Notes: generated by a model not told the origin, from the sequence alone. Positions 28,999-38,970 are shown, counted from the stretch's first letter. The stretch: DNA of 64,000 nt from Streptococcus sanguinis (GCF_013343115.1 NZ_CP054570.1:1302001-1366000), one strand, 5' to 3'. Numbers and translations are program-made.

Positions 28999-30351
28999 TT
29001 AGTCTATCCCAATTTCATCTCGAACAACATTAGCAATGGTATCTACATAATAATTTACTTCTTCGTCAGTCGGTGCTTCAGCCATGACCCTCAGCAGAGG
29101 TTCTGTTCCGCTCGGACGAACCAAAATCCGGCCATTGCCAGCCATTTCGGCTTCCATTCTCTCAATCACCGTCTTGATAGCTGGGACTTCCATCGCCTTG
29201 TCCTTCATACTGTTTTCCACACGGATATTGACTAGTTTCTGCGGATAGATGGTTACTTCGGCAGCTAATTCAGAAAGTTTCTTACCTGTTTCCTGCATGA
29301 CCTTGGTCAATTGCACAGCTGAAAGCTGACCGTCACCTGTCGTATTGTAGTCCATGATGATAACATGTCCAGACTGCTCGCCACCTAGATTATAGCCATT
29401 CTTGCGCATTTCCTCTACAACATAGCGGTCACCGACTGCGGTCACAGCCTTTTGAATACCTTCACGCTCCAAAGCCTTATGGAAGCCTAGGTTAGACATG
29501 ACGGTCGTAACAATGGTATTCTGTGCCAGCTCGCCTTTTTCAGACAGGTACTTACCGATGATGTACATAATCTTGTCACCATCTACCAGTTCGCCATTTT
29601 CATCCACAGCAATCAAGCGATCGCTATCTCCATCAAAGGCCAGACCAATCGCTGCACCAGACTCACGGACAACCTCCTGCAGAGCTTCTGGATGCGTAGA
29701 GCCGACATTTAGATTGATATTGAGGCCGTCTGGATTTTCTCCGATAATGGTCAACTGTGCGCCTAGATCCGCAAAAATCTGACGGGCACTGGTTGAAGCC
29801 GCACCGTTGGCCGTATCTAAAGCTACATGCATTCCTTCTAGTTCTAAGCCGGTTGATACCAAGTATTGTTGGTACTTGCGCAGTCCTTCTGGATAATCCA
29901 CCAAGTCACCCAAACCTTCTGCGCTTGGACGTGGCAGGGTATCTTCTGCTGCGTCCAGCAAAGCTTCGATTTCCAACTCACGCTCATCATCCAGCTTATA
30001 GCCGTCACCACCAAAGAATTTGATACCATTATCCAAAGCTGGATTGTGGCTGGCAGAAATCATGACTCCGGCGCTGGCTTTCTCTGACTTGACCAGATAA
30101 GCTACACCAGGCGTTGCAATGACACCCAATTTATAGACATGAATCCCAACGGACAAAAGTCCTGCAACCAAGGCGCTTTCCAGCATTTCTCCTGAAATTC
30201 GAGTGTCCCGGCCAACAAAGACCCGAGGAACTTCACTTTCGTGCTGGCTCAGAACATAACCACCAAAGCGGCCAAGTTTAAAGGCCAATTCCGGCGTTAA
30301 TTCCACATTTGCTTCTCCGCGAACACCATCAGTTCCAAAGTATTTACCCAT
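28999..30351 (-). CDS. glmM: Phosphoglucosamine mutase GlmM
   Basis: Converts glucosamine-6-phosphate to glucosamine-1-phosphate on the way to UDP-GlcNAc and peptidoglycan. It has 450 residues, the family length. The N-terminal [14 protein letters not shown], the phosphoserine loop ISASHNP (about 98-104), the metal-binding DGDSDR (about 240-245) and the phosphate-binding [12 protein letters not shown] near the C-terminus are all present. It follows cdaA and cdaR; GlmM is known to bind and restrain CdaA, coupling c-di-AMP level to cell-wall synthesis. Confidence 0.98.
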   Translation of the reverse strand: MGKYFGTDGVRGEANVELTPELAFKLGRFGGYVLSQHESEVPRVFVGRDTRISGEMLESALVAGLLSVGIHVYKLGVIATPGVAYLVKSEKASAGVMISASHNPALDNGIKFFGGDGYKLDDERELEIEALLDAAEDTLPRPSAEGLGDLVDYPEGLRKYQQYLVSTGLELEGMHVALDTANGAASTSARQIFADLGAQLTIIGENPDGLNINLNVGSTHPEALQEVVRESGAAIGLAFDGDSDRLIAVDENGELVDGDKIMYIIGKYLSEKGELAQNTIVTTVMSNLGFHKALEREGIQKAVTAVGDRYVVEEMRKNGYNLGGEQSGHVIIMDYNTTGDGQLSAVQLTKVMQETGKKLSELAAEVTIYPQKLVNIRVENSMKDKAMEVPAIKTVIERMEAEMAGNGRILVRPSGTEPLLRVMAEAPTDEEVNYYVDTIANVVRDEIGID

Positions 30352-30445
30352 TATAAATAGTTTCCTTTCATAAGACCTGGATGTAAAGATTTAGGCTGCA
30401 AGCAAGGCAGACCGCTTTAATCCAAGTTTATTTTCAAAATTTTAT

Positions 30446-31201
30446 TTAGTTTTTATTTGATGAGCTCGTATTTGAGCTACTGCTAGAGGAGGACGAGCCA
30501 GAGTTGTCTGCTGTTTTAGTGTTGACACGCATAGTCGTTTCAAATGGTGTCACCACGCTTGGCATGACATTCCCCTGTCCATCAACAGCCTGCAGCGGCG
30601 CTGTCCCGCTATAGTTGCCGGTGATAATGACATTGGTCGGGAGAATAGCTACGACATATTCAATCTTAGACAGGGTCTCCTCGTCACTGGTAACTGTAGC
30701 TTCCTTATTTTCCAAGGTCACACCACTGATCGTCACATTCTCAGCTACCTGGCTGTCTGTGATGAGGTAGCGGACCTCAACCTTCTTGCTGGCCTTTTTA
30801 CCAATCTTAACAGAAATCTTCTGCGGAGTCACTGCAGCAGTCAGACCGCTTGGCAGATTTTCAACCTTTAGCGGGATTTCTACTGTTCCTTCTGTAGCCT
30901 TGGAAAGATCAGCTACGACTCGAAACTTCCGAGTACTTTCCTGCATTTCACTGGCTAGATTGACCCGGTTGGAGCCTGTCAGGGCAACGGAAACTTCAGA
31001 AGTAAAGCCGCTGATAAAGTAATTCTCGCTGTCATATTTGATGTCAATTGGCACATTGGAAACCGTATTGGTATAAGTTTCAGATGTGACCTGTCGAACT
31101 CCAGTATTGTTTTGATAACTGCTAGAGGTTGCATAGACAAAAAGCACTAGGGCAAAGAAAAACGAAGAGATGATATAAAGAATTTTTTTACGTTTTTTCA
31201 T
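30446..31201 (-). CDS. cdaR: CdaR, YbbR-domain regulator of CdaA
   Basis: Extracytoplasmic membrane-anchored protein that modulates the diadenylate cyclase. A membrane segment lies near the N-terminus (ILYIISSFFFALVLFVYATS) and about three YbbR-type repeats follow (for example VPIDIKYDSENYFISGFT). A low-complexity Ser/Asn tail ends the protein. Four bases overlap the cdaA stop at an ATGA; the ribosome-binding site GGAGG fits this ATG (31199-31201) better than an in-frame ATG nine bases upstream. The product is 251 residues. Confidence 0.92.
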   Translation of the reverse strand: MKKRKKILYIISSFFFALVLFVYATSSSYQNNTGVRQVTSETYTNTVSNVPIDIKYDSENYFISGFTSEVSVALTGSNRVNLASEMQESTRKFRVVADLSKATEGTVEIPLKVENLPSGLTAAVTPQKISVKIGKKASKKVEVRYLITDSQVAENVTISGVTLENKEATVTSDEETLSKIEYVVAILPTNVIITGNYSGTAPLQAVDGQGNVMPSVVTPFETTMRVNTKTADNSGSSSSSSSSNTSSSNKN

Positions 31202-32046
31202 TTCTTCCATCCTCCCATGAAGCGTTTTTTCAAACCTGCTGGCTTGTCCTGCTCTGATAAGAAGACCTTTCTCAGCTCTATCTCAAACTCATCCAAAGTC
31301 AAATCATGCTTGAAAATTCCATTGTGCGTAGTGGAAATCCCACCTGTTTCTTCTGAAACGACAAAAGTAAAAGCATCTGATACTTCAGACAGGCCAATAG
31401 CTGCGCGGTGCCGGGTTCCAAACTCCTTAGAGATGCCGCTGCTTTCTGTCAGAGGCAGGTAGGCACAGGAAGCCGCAATCTTATTGTTTTTTATGATGAC
31501 AGCTCCATCGTGCAATGGCGTATTGGGGATGAAAATGTTGATTAGCAGCTCTCCGGACACATCTGCATCCAAAGGAATCCCTGTTGCAATGTATTCCTGC
31601 AAGGTTCGGGTTCCCTGAATGGCCACCAAAGCCCCGATTTTCCGCGGACTCATATAGGCAACAGACTTGACAAAGGCCTGAACCATTTTTTCTTCGTCAC
31701 TGATGGGCGTCACAGAAAAAATATCCGTTGCTCGGCCCAGCTTTTCCAATCCTGCCCGAATCTCAGGCGAGAAAATCACCACGGCCGCAATGACCCCGTA
31801 AGTGATGACCTGATTAATCAACCAAGAAATGGTCGTCAAGCCGATGATATTGGCAAAAAACTGTGCCAAGATAAAGAAGAGCACCCCGCGGACCAGAATC
31901 ATAATCTTCGTACCAGCAATGGCCTTGATTAGATAATATAGAATCCATGCGACGATAGCGACGTCAATAATATTAATTACAATCCTCCAAGGGTCAGAAA
32001 ACAAACTGGCCCAATATTGGAGATTGGTTAGTTGTTGAAAATTCAT
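31198..32046 (-). CDS. cdaA: Diadenylate cyclase CdaA
   Basis: Main enzyme making cyclic di-AMP from two ATP in streptococci. Three membrane helices lie in the first 90 residues, followed by the DAC domain with the catalytic motifs DGA (in NTPLHDGAVII) and RHR (in GTRHRAAIGLSE). The frame can start 17 codons earlier, but MNFQQLTNLQYWASLF is the usual N-terminus and has ribosome-binding site GGAAG; this gives 282 residues. It is first in the cdaA-cdaR-glmM operon. Confidence 0.97.
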   Translation of the reverse strand: MNFQQLTNLQYWASLFSDPWRIVINIIDVAIVAWILYYLIKAIAGTKIMILVRGVLFFILAQFFANIIGLTTISWLINQVITYGVIAAVVIFSPEIRAGLEKLGRATDIFSVTPISDEEKMVQAFVKSVAYMSPRKIGALVAIQGTRTLQEYIATGIPLDADVSGELLINIFIPNTPLHDGAVIIKNNKIAASCAYLPLTESSGISKEFGTRHRAAIGLSEVSDAFTFVVSEETGGISTTHNGIFKHDLTLDEFEIELRKVFLSEQDKPAGLKKRFMGGWKK

Positions 32047-32260
32047 ACTTAGACTTCCTACTCCTCTACAAGCAAAATCAAGCAGCTGTAGCAACAAATC
32101 GAACTTATTAAACCTAGTAACAGCCTGATTTCACCTTGTAATTAGAGTTCACTCAATTAACTTCTCTCTTTTTATTTTACAGTGGGTCTTAATGCTTAAA
32201 GACTTACCAACCCATTATATCACGTTTGTCAATATTTTTCTGTAACCTTCTTTACTTTTT

Positions 32261-32271
32261 TATGATAAAAT
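32261..32271 (+). promoter_or_regulatory. Candidate -10 region of murT (leaderless mRNA possible)
   Basis: TATGAT (32261-32266) and the overlapping TAAAAT (32266-32271) lie directly before the murT ATG at 32279. No Shine-Dalgarno-like sequence is present in the 25 bases before the start. The -35 is unclear. With TAAAAT as -10, transcription would begin at or next to the A of ATG. Confidence 0.5.
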
Positions 32272-32278
32272 ATTTCTT

Positions 32279-33622
32279 ATGAAGATAAATACAGCATTGG
32301 GCCTCTTGGCAGGCAAGTCCTCCCACTTTGTTCTCAGCAAAATGGGACGCGGCTCTACTCTGCCGGGGAAAGTTGCCCTGACATTTGATAAAAATATTTT
32401 ACAGAACCTAGCGAAGAACTATGAGGTCGTGGTTATTACCGGAACCAATGGTAAAACTCTGACTACAGCTCTGACAGTGGGTATTCTCAAGGAAGCCTTT
32501 GGAGAAGTGGTGACCAACCCCAGTGGTGCCAATATGATTACCGGGATTACCACAACCTTCCTGACTGCTAAAAAAGGCAAATCTGGCAAACATATCGCTG
32601 TGCTGGAAATAGATGAAGCCAGCCTATCTCGGATTTGTGATTATATCAAGCCTAGTCTCTTCGTCTTTACCAATATTTTCCGCGACCAGATGGACCGCTA
32701 TGGTGAGATTTACACGACCTACCAGATGATTCTGGATGCTGCAGCTAAAGTGCCTGAAGCGACTGTGCTGATGAATGGCGACAGCCCCCTCTTTAACTCG
32801 GTAACCCTGAAGAATCCTGTCCGCTACTATGGATTTGATACCGAGAAAGGCCCAGCTCAGCTGGCTCACTACAATACAGAGGGCATCCTCTGCCCCAAGT
32901 GCGAGCATATCCTCAAGTATGAGCTCAACACCTATGCTAATCTGGGAGCTTATATCTGTGAGGACTGTGGCTTCAAGCGTCCTAAACTGGATTACAGCCT
33001 GACCGCTCTCAAAACACTCGAGCATAACCGCTCTGCCTTTACCATTGATGGTCAAGACTATCAGATCAATATTGGCGGCCTTTATAATATCTACAATGCC
33101 TTGGCCGCTGTATCAGTGGCTCAGTTCTTTGGTGTTGAGCCGGCTACTATTAAGGATGGCTTTGACAAGAGCCGAGCTGTCTTTGGCCGTCAGGAAACTT
33201 TCAAAATCGGCGATAAGGAATGTACCTTAGTCTTGATTAAAAATCCGGTCGGGGCGACCCAAGCACTGGATATGATTGGACTGGCACCTTTTGACTTTAG
33301 CTTGTCCGTTCTGCTCAATGCCAACTATGCGGACGGCATTGATACCAGCTGGATTTGGGATGCCGACTTTGAGAAGATTCTAGAGATGGAGATTCCTCAT
33401 GTCATTGCAGGCGGTGTCCGCCACTCTGAGATTGCTCGTCGACTGCGGGTTACGGGCTATCCAGCAGATCAAATTACCGAAGTCAAGGATTTGGAAGCAG
33501 TCTTTAAGACCATTGAACAGCAAGAAACCAAGCATGCCTATATCTTAGCAACTTATACTGCTATGCTGGAATTCCGCGAGCTACTGGCAGAACGACAAGT
33601 GGTCAGAAAGGAGATGAAATAA
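32279..33622 (+). CDS. murT: Lipid II isoglutaminyl synthase subunit MurT
   Basis: Mur-ligase-like subunit that, with GatD, amidates the D-Glu of lipid II to D-iso-glutamine, needed for efficient cross-linking. The ATP-binding motif is [14 protein letters not shown] (about 50-63). A four-Cys zinc ribbon inserted in the middle domain (CPKCEH...CEDCGF, about 205-231) is typical of MurT. The C-terminal DUF1727 domain follows. The length is 447 residues. The murT stop and gatD start overlap by one base, so the two are coupled. Confidence 0.97.
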   Translation: MKINTALGLLAGKSSHFVLSKMGRGSTLPGKVALTFDKNILQNLAKNYEVVVITGTNGKTLTTALTVGILKEAFGEVVTNPSGANMITGITTTFLTAKKGKSGKHIAVLEIDEASLSRICDYIKPSLFVFTNIFRDQMDRYGEIYTTYQMILDAAAKVPEATVLMNGDSPLFNSVTLKNPVRYYGFDTEKGPAQLAHYNTEGILCPKCEHILKYELNTYANLGAYICEDCGFKRPKLDYSLTALKTLEHNRSAFTIDGQDYQINIGGLYNIYNALAAVSVAQFFGVEPATIKDGFDKSRAVFGRQETFKIGDKECTLVLIKNPVGATQALDMIGLAPFDFSLSVLLNANYADGIDTSWIWDADFEKILEMEIPHVIAGGVRHSEIARRLRVTGYPADQITEVKDLEAVFKTIEQQETKHAYILATYTAMLEFRELLAERQVVRKEMK

Positions 33623-34407
33623 TGGTATACAGAACCCTCACTTCTCCTGAAAACCAGAACTATTGCTACGATATAAAGATTGCTCATCTCTATGGCAATC
33701 TCATGAATACCTACGGCGACAACGGCAATGTCCTCATGCTCAAGTATGTGGCTGAAAAGCTAGGTGCTAGGGTTGAAGTCGATATCGTCTCTCTAGAAGA
33801 TGACTTTGACAAGGACAGCTACGACATCGTCTTCTTTGGCGGAGGTCAAGACTATGAGCAAACGATCGTGGCTCGTGACCTGCCAGCTAAAAAAGAAGCT
33901 TTGGAAAGCTTTATCAATGAAAACGGCGTAGTGCTAGCTATCTGCGGTGGGTTCCAACTCTTAGGCCAATACTATATCGAAGCTTCTGGCCGACGAATCG
34001 AAGGCCTGGGCATCATGGGTCACTATACCCTCAACCAGACCAAAAACCGCTATATCGGTGACATCAAGATTCATAACGAAGAATTCAATGAAACCTACTA
34101 CGGCTTTGAAAATCACCAAGGACGCACCTTCCTCTCGGACGATGAAAAACCTCTGGGCAAAGTCGTCTATGGAAATGGCAACAATCAAGAGGATGGTTGC
34201 GAAGGCGTTCATTATAAAAATGTCTTTGGCTCCTACTTCCATGGTCCCATCTTGTCCCGCAATGCGAACTTGGCCTACCGTCTGGTGACCACCGCTCTGA
34301 AAAATAAGTATGGCTCAGATATTGAACTGGCCGCTTATGAAGATATCCTAGCCCAAGAAATCCCAGAAGAATACGGAGATATCAAGAGCAAGGCAGAGTT
34401 TGAATAG
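33622..34407 (+). CDS. gatD: Lipid II isoglutaminyl synthase glutaminase subunit GatD
   Basis: Class I glutamine amidotransferase (CobB/CobQ-like) of 261 residues that frees ammonia from glutamine and channels it to MurT. The nucleophile Cys108 lies in [12 protein letters not shown], and the catalytic His is in [13 protein letters not shown]. The N-terminal [19 protein letters not shown] is typical of this group. It forms a stable pair with MurT, whose gene overlaps it. Confidence 0.97.
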   Translation: MVYRTLTSPENQNYCYDIKIAHLYGNLMNTYGDNGNVLMLKYVAEKLGARVEVDIVSLEDDFDKDSYDIVFFGGGQDYEQTIVARDLPAKKEALESFINENGVVLAICGGFQLLGQYYIEASGRRIEGLGIMGHYTLNQTKNRYIGDIKIHNEEFNETYYGFENHQGRTFLSDDEKPLGKVVYGNGNNQEDGCEGVHYKNVFGSYFHGPILSRNANLAYRLVTTALKNKYGSDIELAAYEDILAQEIPEEYGDIKSKAEFE

Positions 34408-34425
34408 ATAAACAGGAGAATCACT

Positions 34426-34683
34426 ATGAAAGAAAAATTGCACTATATCCTGCTTTTAATTACCGTTCTATTAGTTGCTGGTATTTCCTTGGCCAATATG
34501 CAGAGTGTCAATGTTAGCTTTATCCTATTTAGCTTCAAACTTCCCTTAATCATATTGATTTTGGTCTCAGTGCTCCTAGGCTCTGTCACGACCTTTCTCA
34601 TCAGCATGCTAAAAAACTTCTCGCTGAAAAAAGAGCTTAAGAAAACCAAAGAAGCACTTAAAAATTCCCATACAGAAAACTAG
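34426..34683 (+). CDS. LapA-domain (DUF1049) small membrane protein
   Basis: Membrane protein of 85 residues with two helices (about 6-24 and 37-60) separated by NMQSVNVSFILFSFKLP, the recognisable LapA/DUF1049 pattern, then a charged tail with LKKELKKTKEAL. It follows gatD by 18 bases, has ribosome-binding site AGGAG, and probably shares the murT-gatD transcript. LapA proteins in Gram-negatives act in lipopolysaccharide control, which cannot apply here. The role is unknown. Confidence 0.85.
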   Translation: MKEKLHYILLLITVLLVAGISLANMQSVNVSFILFSFKLPLIILILVSVLLGSVTTFLISMLKNFSLKKELKKTKEALKNSHTEN

Positions 34684-34712
34684 GTTGGAAATCACTCCAG
34701 CCTAGTTTTTTT
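34680..34712. terminator. Terminator between converging lapA-like and MFS genes
   Basis: CTAGGTTGGA-AATCACT-CCAGCCTAG followed by seven T on the plus strand; the minus strand has TTTT after the stem. It overlaps the last codons of both genes. Confidence 0.85.
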
Positions 34713-35883
34713 GTATTCTCTTTTGATAAAGGTAGGAAATCAAAGCCAATCCCATCACTCCGAAACCAATCAGAAGAAAGGAAAGGGTGTGGACACTCGG
34801 CAGAAGAGTCATCAGAAAAGTCGCAGGGGGCATGAAAAGAATTGCCAAAGTGTAAATAGTCGAGAAAACGCGGCCTAGATACTGCTTGTCCACCTTGGTC
34901 TGAACCTGGCTGAAGAAATGAATATTGAAAACAGTCATAAAGAGCTCACAGATAAGATTACCAGAATAAGAAAAATAGGAAAGAACTGGTAGCAAGGCAG
35001 AGACACCCATGACTGCGACTCCGACACCGGTCAATAGCAGGGCTAGGAGTAGATTTCCCATACTGGCCTTAACCTTGCTAGCTAGAATGGCTCCAATGAT
35101 TGAGCCTATAGCACCCAAACTCAGAATACTTGCATAAGAGCTTGTCTTGCCATAGAGCTGATTGGTAAAAGGCAATAGATAATTAAAGGCCGCAAAGAAA
35201 AAGTTGACTGCGGAAGCTACTAAGAGCAGAAAGAAAATCTCTTTTTGCTGACGGATATAAACTAAACCTTCCTTGATATCTCCCAGGATATTTCCAAAAT
35301 TGATGGGAGACTTCTGCTTGCTTGGCTCATGATTGGGCAGAAAGTAAACCAAGGCAAAAGCCAGAAAGAAGCTCAGCGCATCCAGCTGAAGAGTCACGCG
35401 CAGATTTGCATACTGCATCACAATAAAAGACAAAACTGGAGCTGAGACACTGATAACCTGCAAGGCCAATTCCAGATGAGAATTGTAGGTTACGATGTCT
35501 TCCTTGTCTACAATTTCGGTAATATAAGACTTATTAGCTGGCCGAGAAAAAGCAAAGGCTATAGCCTGGACCACATTAGCAAAAATCAGCGCTCCAATCA
35601 TGAGCTGGTCATTTGAAATAAAAGAAATCAGCAGACAAAGACCAGCACAAATCAAATCTGTTACCATCAAAACCTTACGCCTGGAAAAGCGGTCCGTAAT
35701 GGCTCCTCCAAAAGGATTGAATAAGATAGAAGTAACTAGCTCTGATATCTGGTAAATGCCCAAGACCATCTGTCCCAGAGCTCCCAAAGAAGCAAGCCAG
35801 ATGCTATTCCCATAATCATAAAGCATATTCCCAATTTTATTAATAGCAGCCCGTGTAATCAGCTGTGCTGCCTGTCGATTCAT
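34702..35883 (-). CDS. MFS transporter, macrolide-efflux-like group
   Basis: Probable drug/H+ antiporter of 393 residues in the plasma membrane. Ten to twelve hydrophobic helices are visible. The MFS motif A is GGAITDRFSRRKVLM (about residues 60-74), and the arrangement resembles MefA-type exporters. The substrate is unknown. The frame could begin six codons earlier, but ribosome-binding site AAGGAGG and spacing support the ATG at 35881-35883. It lies just downstream of an Rgg-type regulator on the same strand, a frequent pairing that suggests regulation. A long dyad covers its promoter and ribosome-binding site. Confidence 0.85.
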   Translation of the reverse strand: MNRQAAQLITRAAINKIGNMLYDYGNSIWLASLGALGQMVLGIYQISELVTSILFNPFGGAITDRFSRRKVLMVTDLICAGLCLLISFISNDQLMIGALIFANVVQAIAFAFSRPANKSYITEIVDKEDIVTYNSHLELALQVISVSAPVLSFIVMQYANLRVTLQLDALSFFLAFALVYFLPNHEPSKQKSPINFGNILGDIKEGLVYIRQQKEIFFLLLVASAVNFFFAAFNYLLPFTNQLYGKTSSYASILSLGAIGSIIGAILASKVKASMGNLLLALLLTGVGVAVMGVSALLPVLSYFSYSGNLICELFMTVFNIHFFSQVQTKVDKQYLGRVFSTIYTLAILFMPPATFLMTLLPSVHTLSFLLIGFGVMGLALISYLYQKRIQKN

Positions 35884-35890
35884 AAAAATA

Positions 35891-35934
35891 CCTCCTTCCA
35901 TTTCTGAAACTATTGTATCAGGAATGGAGGGAGG
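35891..35934 (-). promoter_or_regulatory. Dyad over promoter and ribosome-binding site of the MFS gene
   Basis: Minus strand: CCTCCCTCCATTCCTGA, ten bases, then TCAGAAATGGAAGGAGG; 15 of 17 positions pair. The second arm contains the AAGGAGG that serves the MFS gene, and the loop holds a possible TACAAT -10 preceded by TGA. It could be a DNA operator or, in readthrough RNA from rgg, a hairpin hiding the ribosome-binding site. Confidence 0.6.
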
Positions 35935-35961
35935 TTCTTTATTTTTCCCATATTTGGGAAA

Positions 35962-36825
35962 TTATGCTTTTACAAACTTATCGAAATGCTCTTGATAATA
36001 GGCGACTTGCTCAGGTAAATTCAGCACTTCAAAGATGTGCATGGCTTCCTGCATTTGCTTGATGCCCTGCTTCTTCTCCCCCTTCTGATAAGCTGCAAAA
36101 CCCTTGAGATAGAGGAATACATTGCGTTCATAGAGTTTGATGCCCTTGCCAATGATTTTCTCTACGTAAGCCTCAAAATAACTAGCCTTATCAAAAGAAC
36201 GACTTTCCAAACAATGCTGGTAACAATTGAGGGCTAAAATCAAGACTAGTCTCTTATGGCGACCGATTTCTTTGTAGTAGTCCTCCCGCTCCATGACTTC
36301 CTTGCCCAGACGGTAGACATAGTCCACATCATAAAAACTATAGAGATTGCCAAAGAGAATCAGCTCATACATGGTCCAGTCTTCCACTTGGAAAAGATAA
36401 TCAGCCACCTTATCTAAATCCTCTTGCCTCATGCGAAACTGGCTGTCTCGCTGACAAATCAAGCCCTGCATCAAAATCCAATTCAGCTCATAGTAAAGAG
36501 GCGCACTGCTGGCCTTGGCCTTTTCCAACTGCTCCGCTTGCAAGTCTTGAAATCCCTTGATGTCATTTGAGTAGTAAAGAGGGATAATCTTACCCATCAT
36601 GGCCACGTGCTCATGCTGCTGGAAATTCCGTGCCTTGTCCATAAAATTTTCAAGGGTCACATGAATATTATCCAAGAGATTTAAAAATTTCGAGAGGGTC
36701 ATGTCCGACTCACCCAGCTCAAAACGAGACAGCTGAGAGGTAGAGCAAACCTGACCCGCCGCTTCCTTCAATGAATAATGCCCATTTAAACGAAAATCAC
36801 GAAAAACTTTACCTAAATCTTCCAT
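35962..36825 (-). CDS. Rgg/GadR/MutR-family transcriptional regulator
   Basis: Regulator of 287 residues with an N-terminal helix-turn-helix (about 5-60: GKVFRDFRLNGHYSLKEAAG, then STSQLSRFELGESDMTL). A long all-helical TPR-like domain follows, where related Rgg proteins bind short peptides. No obvious SHP pheromone gene is seen beside it, so it may be a stand-alone member. The nearest likely target is the MFS gene directly downstream. Family assignment is strong, the signal unknown. Confidence 0.9.
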   Translation of the reverse strand: MEDLGKVFRDFRLNGHYSLKEAAGQVCSTSQLSRFELGESDMTLSKFLNLLDNIHVTLENFMDKARNFQQHEHVAMMGKIIPLYYSNDIKGFQDLQAEQLEKAKASSAPLYYELNWILMQGLICQRDSQFRMRQEDLDKVADYLFQVEDWTMYELILFGNLYSFYDVDYVYRLGKEVMEREDYYKEIGRHKRLVLILALNCYQHCLESRSFDKASYFEAYVEKIIGKGIKLYERNVFLYLKGFAAYQKGEKKQGIKQMQEAMHIFEVLNLPEQVAYYQEHFDKFVKA

Positions 36826-37278
36826 TTGTTTACCACTTCAATTCCTTTAATTGCTGTTTCGCTTCCCTAGTCGCTCTTTCAAAACTACCTTCACCGTCCC
36901 TTGTTCGGATTTTATTTTCAGACGAGGCTCTTTTCGTCAAAATCTTATCTTCTGAAAATCGGAAAAGGCAGATTCTGCTAAAAGAGCTCGTCAGAAAATA
37001 GAAAGTTCGGGATTTGCTCTCAGACCAACCGTCAGAAAATCTGACAGAGTCATTTTGCTCCAAAATAGCTTTTCAGAAAATCTGACGGACTGACTTGTCT
37101 TTAAAAGAACTTAGATTACATGAAGAATGTTTTATTTTCCTCGAAAAAATCTCAGAACACATGTAAAAGTTCGTCTCTTGCTCTCAGGGAAAAAATCTTT
37201 CTTGAAGAATCTTCCTTTTTGCCACAAAATCAGAAATTCCACATATGGTCCGAGAAATTTCCTGATAGAAACAAATAA
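36826..37278. repeat. Gene-free region with short TCAGAAAATCTGA-type palindromes
   Basis: I find no convincing gene in these 453 bases. They contain the perfect palindrome GTCAGA-AAA-TCTGAC (37031-37045), a near copy TTCAGAAAATCTGACGG (37072-37088), and weaker relatives (CGTCAGAAAATAG near 36990; TTCTGAAAATCGG near 36950). The copy at 37068-37083 (GCTTTTCAGAAAATC) also resembles the CodY box. They may be regulator sites for the rgg promoter or a small degenerate repeat family. Confidence 0.5.
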
Positions 37279-38949
37279 TTAGCGATACGAAATCTCTGAT
37301 TGAGTTACTTCAATATTTGGATCGACATACTTGATGTACGGTGCAACAAAGTCAATATCATCACAGTTAGGACCTAGTTTAATTTTGGAGTATTTTAATT
37401 CTTTGTCAATATAGACATATAGACCAGGAATGACACTATTAGAACTATCGCTAGTAAAAATTTCACTCTCCTTACCTTCATAAGATTTAATAATCCGATA
37501 CTCATTTTCATAGCTATAATCTGACTCTTTAAATAAATAGCGAATATCATCTATTAATTTCAAAGCCGAAGAAGAGTATTTTCTTTTATTTTCGTCCTCT
37601 TTAATTTTGTCAAATGCTGATTTTATTGCATCGATTTCCTTTTTTAGTGTATCTGACTCAACTTTATAACAAACTTTATAAATTTCTATTCCATCATCCA
37701 TTAAACTTTTAATATAATCTGAATGATAAGTTAAATTAATTCCCTTCGCATCGTCACCGTATTGTTTCCACATTGGAAGACTATCATCTAGCTTTTGATC
37801 TTCTTTAATTTGTGTCATAGAAGCAAAGAAGAACGGCGAGGTAGCATAATCAGTTTCAGGTAGATACTTTTTTTCAATTCCTATGAGATTAAACAATGTA
37901 TATCCTTCGTTCGGATCATTCATCTGTCTAGCATTGCTTAGCCGTAATCTAGAATAGTTTATATTCTCATCAGATTTGTTAGAATCTTTTTTATTATTGT
38001 CTGATTTATAAAGCAAAAATTTCAATGTACCTAAGGAAGTATAGTGAATAAATTCTTTATCGTTTGAAGTGTATCTTAATTCTTCCTTAATCTTCTCTAC
38101 ACTAGCCGATATCTCTTTCAATTCCTTATTTTCAATAGTTTCTAATTCTGATTTTAATTGTTCAAAATCAGTCTTATCAATCAATGATTTTAAAAAAACA
38201 TACCCCTTATAATTTTCATCCTGATACGATTTGTCTTTATAAGCTCTCACCAATTTATTTAATAAAACAAAATCATAATTACATCCTTCAATAATAATTG
38301 AAATTAATTCTTTCTTCTCATCCAACTGTTCATCTTGTAATAACTTTAAAACATGATTACAAATAAGATCTAAAAATTCTTCAGTAGATAAATAATTTCC
38401 AACATTCAAACGTTCATTAATTTCTTTAAGATATCGCTCTAACTTAATTATATCCTCACTTTTTGTAACCCCATCATTTCTTAATAGAGCTTTTTTTACA
38501 CCCTCGTTTTCTTTTATGTCATCAGATAACTCTATAACTGTTAAATCTCGAAATACTCTTAAAAAATATTCATAGCTAGATAATCCAAGAGTGTATAGCC
38601 GTTGATAAAAAGATGCATTATGTGCAAGTGAATAATAATTCTTATTTATACATTCAACCTTCTTATCATCTGGAAAATAAAATGTGTTATGCAAATAATC
38701 ATCAAACATTTGAATACTGATATTCTTTATATTAGATACATTATCCTGTTTCTCAATATTTGGATTATAGAATCTATATCTCCCTAAAAGAGTTTCATTC
38801 AAGCTTTGATCATAGTAACATACTGTATAAGTTAAATAATAGCCATAATCATTCCAATCATCTGGGTAAAATACGATAGTATTCGGAGCTTTTTTACTTT
38901 TTACTAAATTTTTATAATATAATACATTATCCCAAGCAATATTAAACAT
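37279..38949 (-). CDS. DUF2971 protein, AT-rich
   Basis: Predicted cytoplasmic protein of 556 residues. The C-terminal part carries DUF2971 features: FIHYTSLGTLKFLL (about 307-320), LRLSNARQMNDPNEG, the core SLPMWKQYGDDAKGINLTYH, and YENEYRIIKSYEG. The N-terminal 300 residues are rich in Asp, Lys, Asn and Tyr and I do not recognise them. The gene is clearly richer in A and T than its neighbours, suggesting acquisition. It starts 21 bases after the ABC-F gene stop, with a weak ribosome-binding site AAGGA, and no terminator lies between. The role of DUF2971 is not established; some members occur in mobile or defence-like settings. Confidence 0.75.
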   Translation of the reverse strand: MFNIAWDNVLYYKNLVKSKKAPNTIVFYPDDWNDYGYYLTYTVCYYDQSLNETLLGRYRFYNPNIEKQDNVSNIKNISIQMFDDYLHNTFYFPDDKKVECINKNYYSLAHNASFYQRLYTLGLSSYEYFLRVFRDLTVIELSDDIKENEGVKKALLRNDGVTKSEDIIKLERYLKEINERLNVGNYLSTEEFLDLICNHVLKLLQDEQLDEKKELISIIIEGCNYDFVLLNKLVRAYKDKSYQDENYKGYVFLKSLIDKTDFEQLKSELETIENKELKEISASVEKIKEELRYTSNDKEFIHYTSLGTLKFLLYKSDNNKKDSNKSDENINYSRLRLSNARQMNDPNEGYTLFNLIGIEKKYLPETDYATSPFFFASMTQIKEDQKLDDSLPMWKQYGDDAKGINLTYHSDYIKSLMDDGIEIYKVCYKVESDTLKKEIDAIKSAFDKIKEDENKRKYSSSALKLIDDIRYLFKESDYSYENEYRIIKSYEGKESEIFTSDSSNSVIPGLYVYIDKELKYSKIKLGPNCDDIDFVAPYIKYVDPNIEVTQSEISYR

Positions 38950-38970
38950 AGTATCTATTCCTTTCTACTC

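Noticed and set aside
36830..37063. Minus-strand frame of 77 codons upstream of rgg
   Set aside because: It has no ribosome-binding site, covers the palindromic region, and its composition does not resemble a protein. It was also considered as a pheromone gene but lacks a hydrophobic leader.
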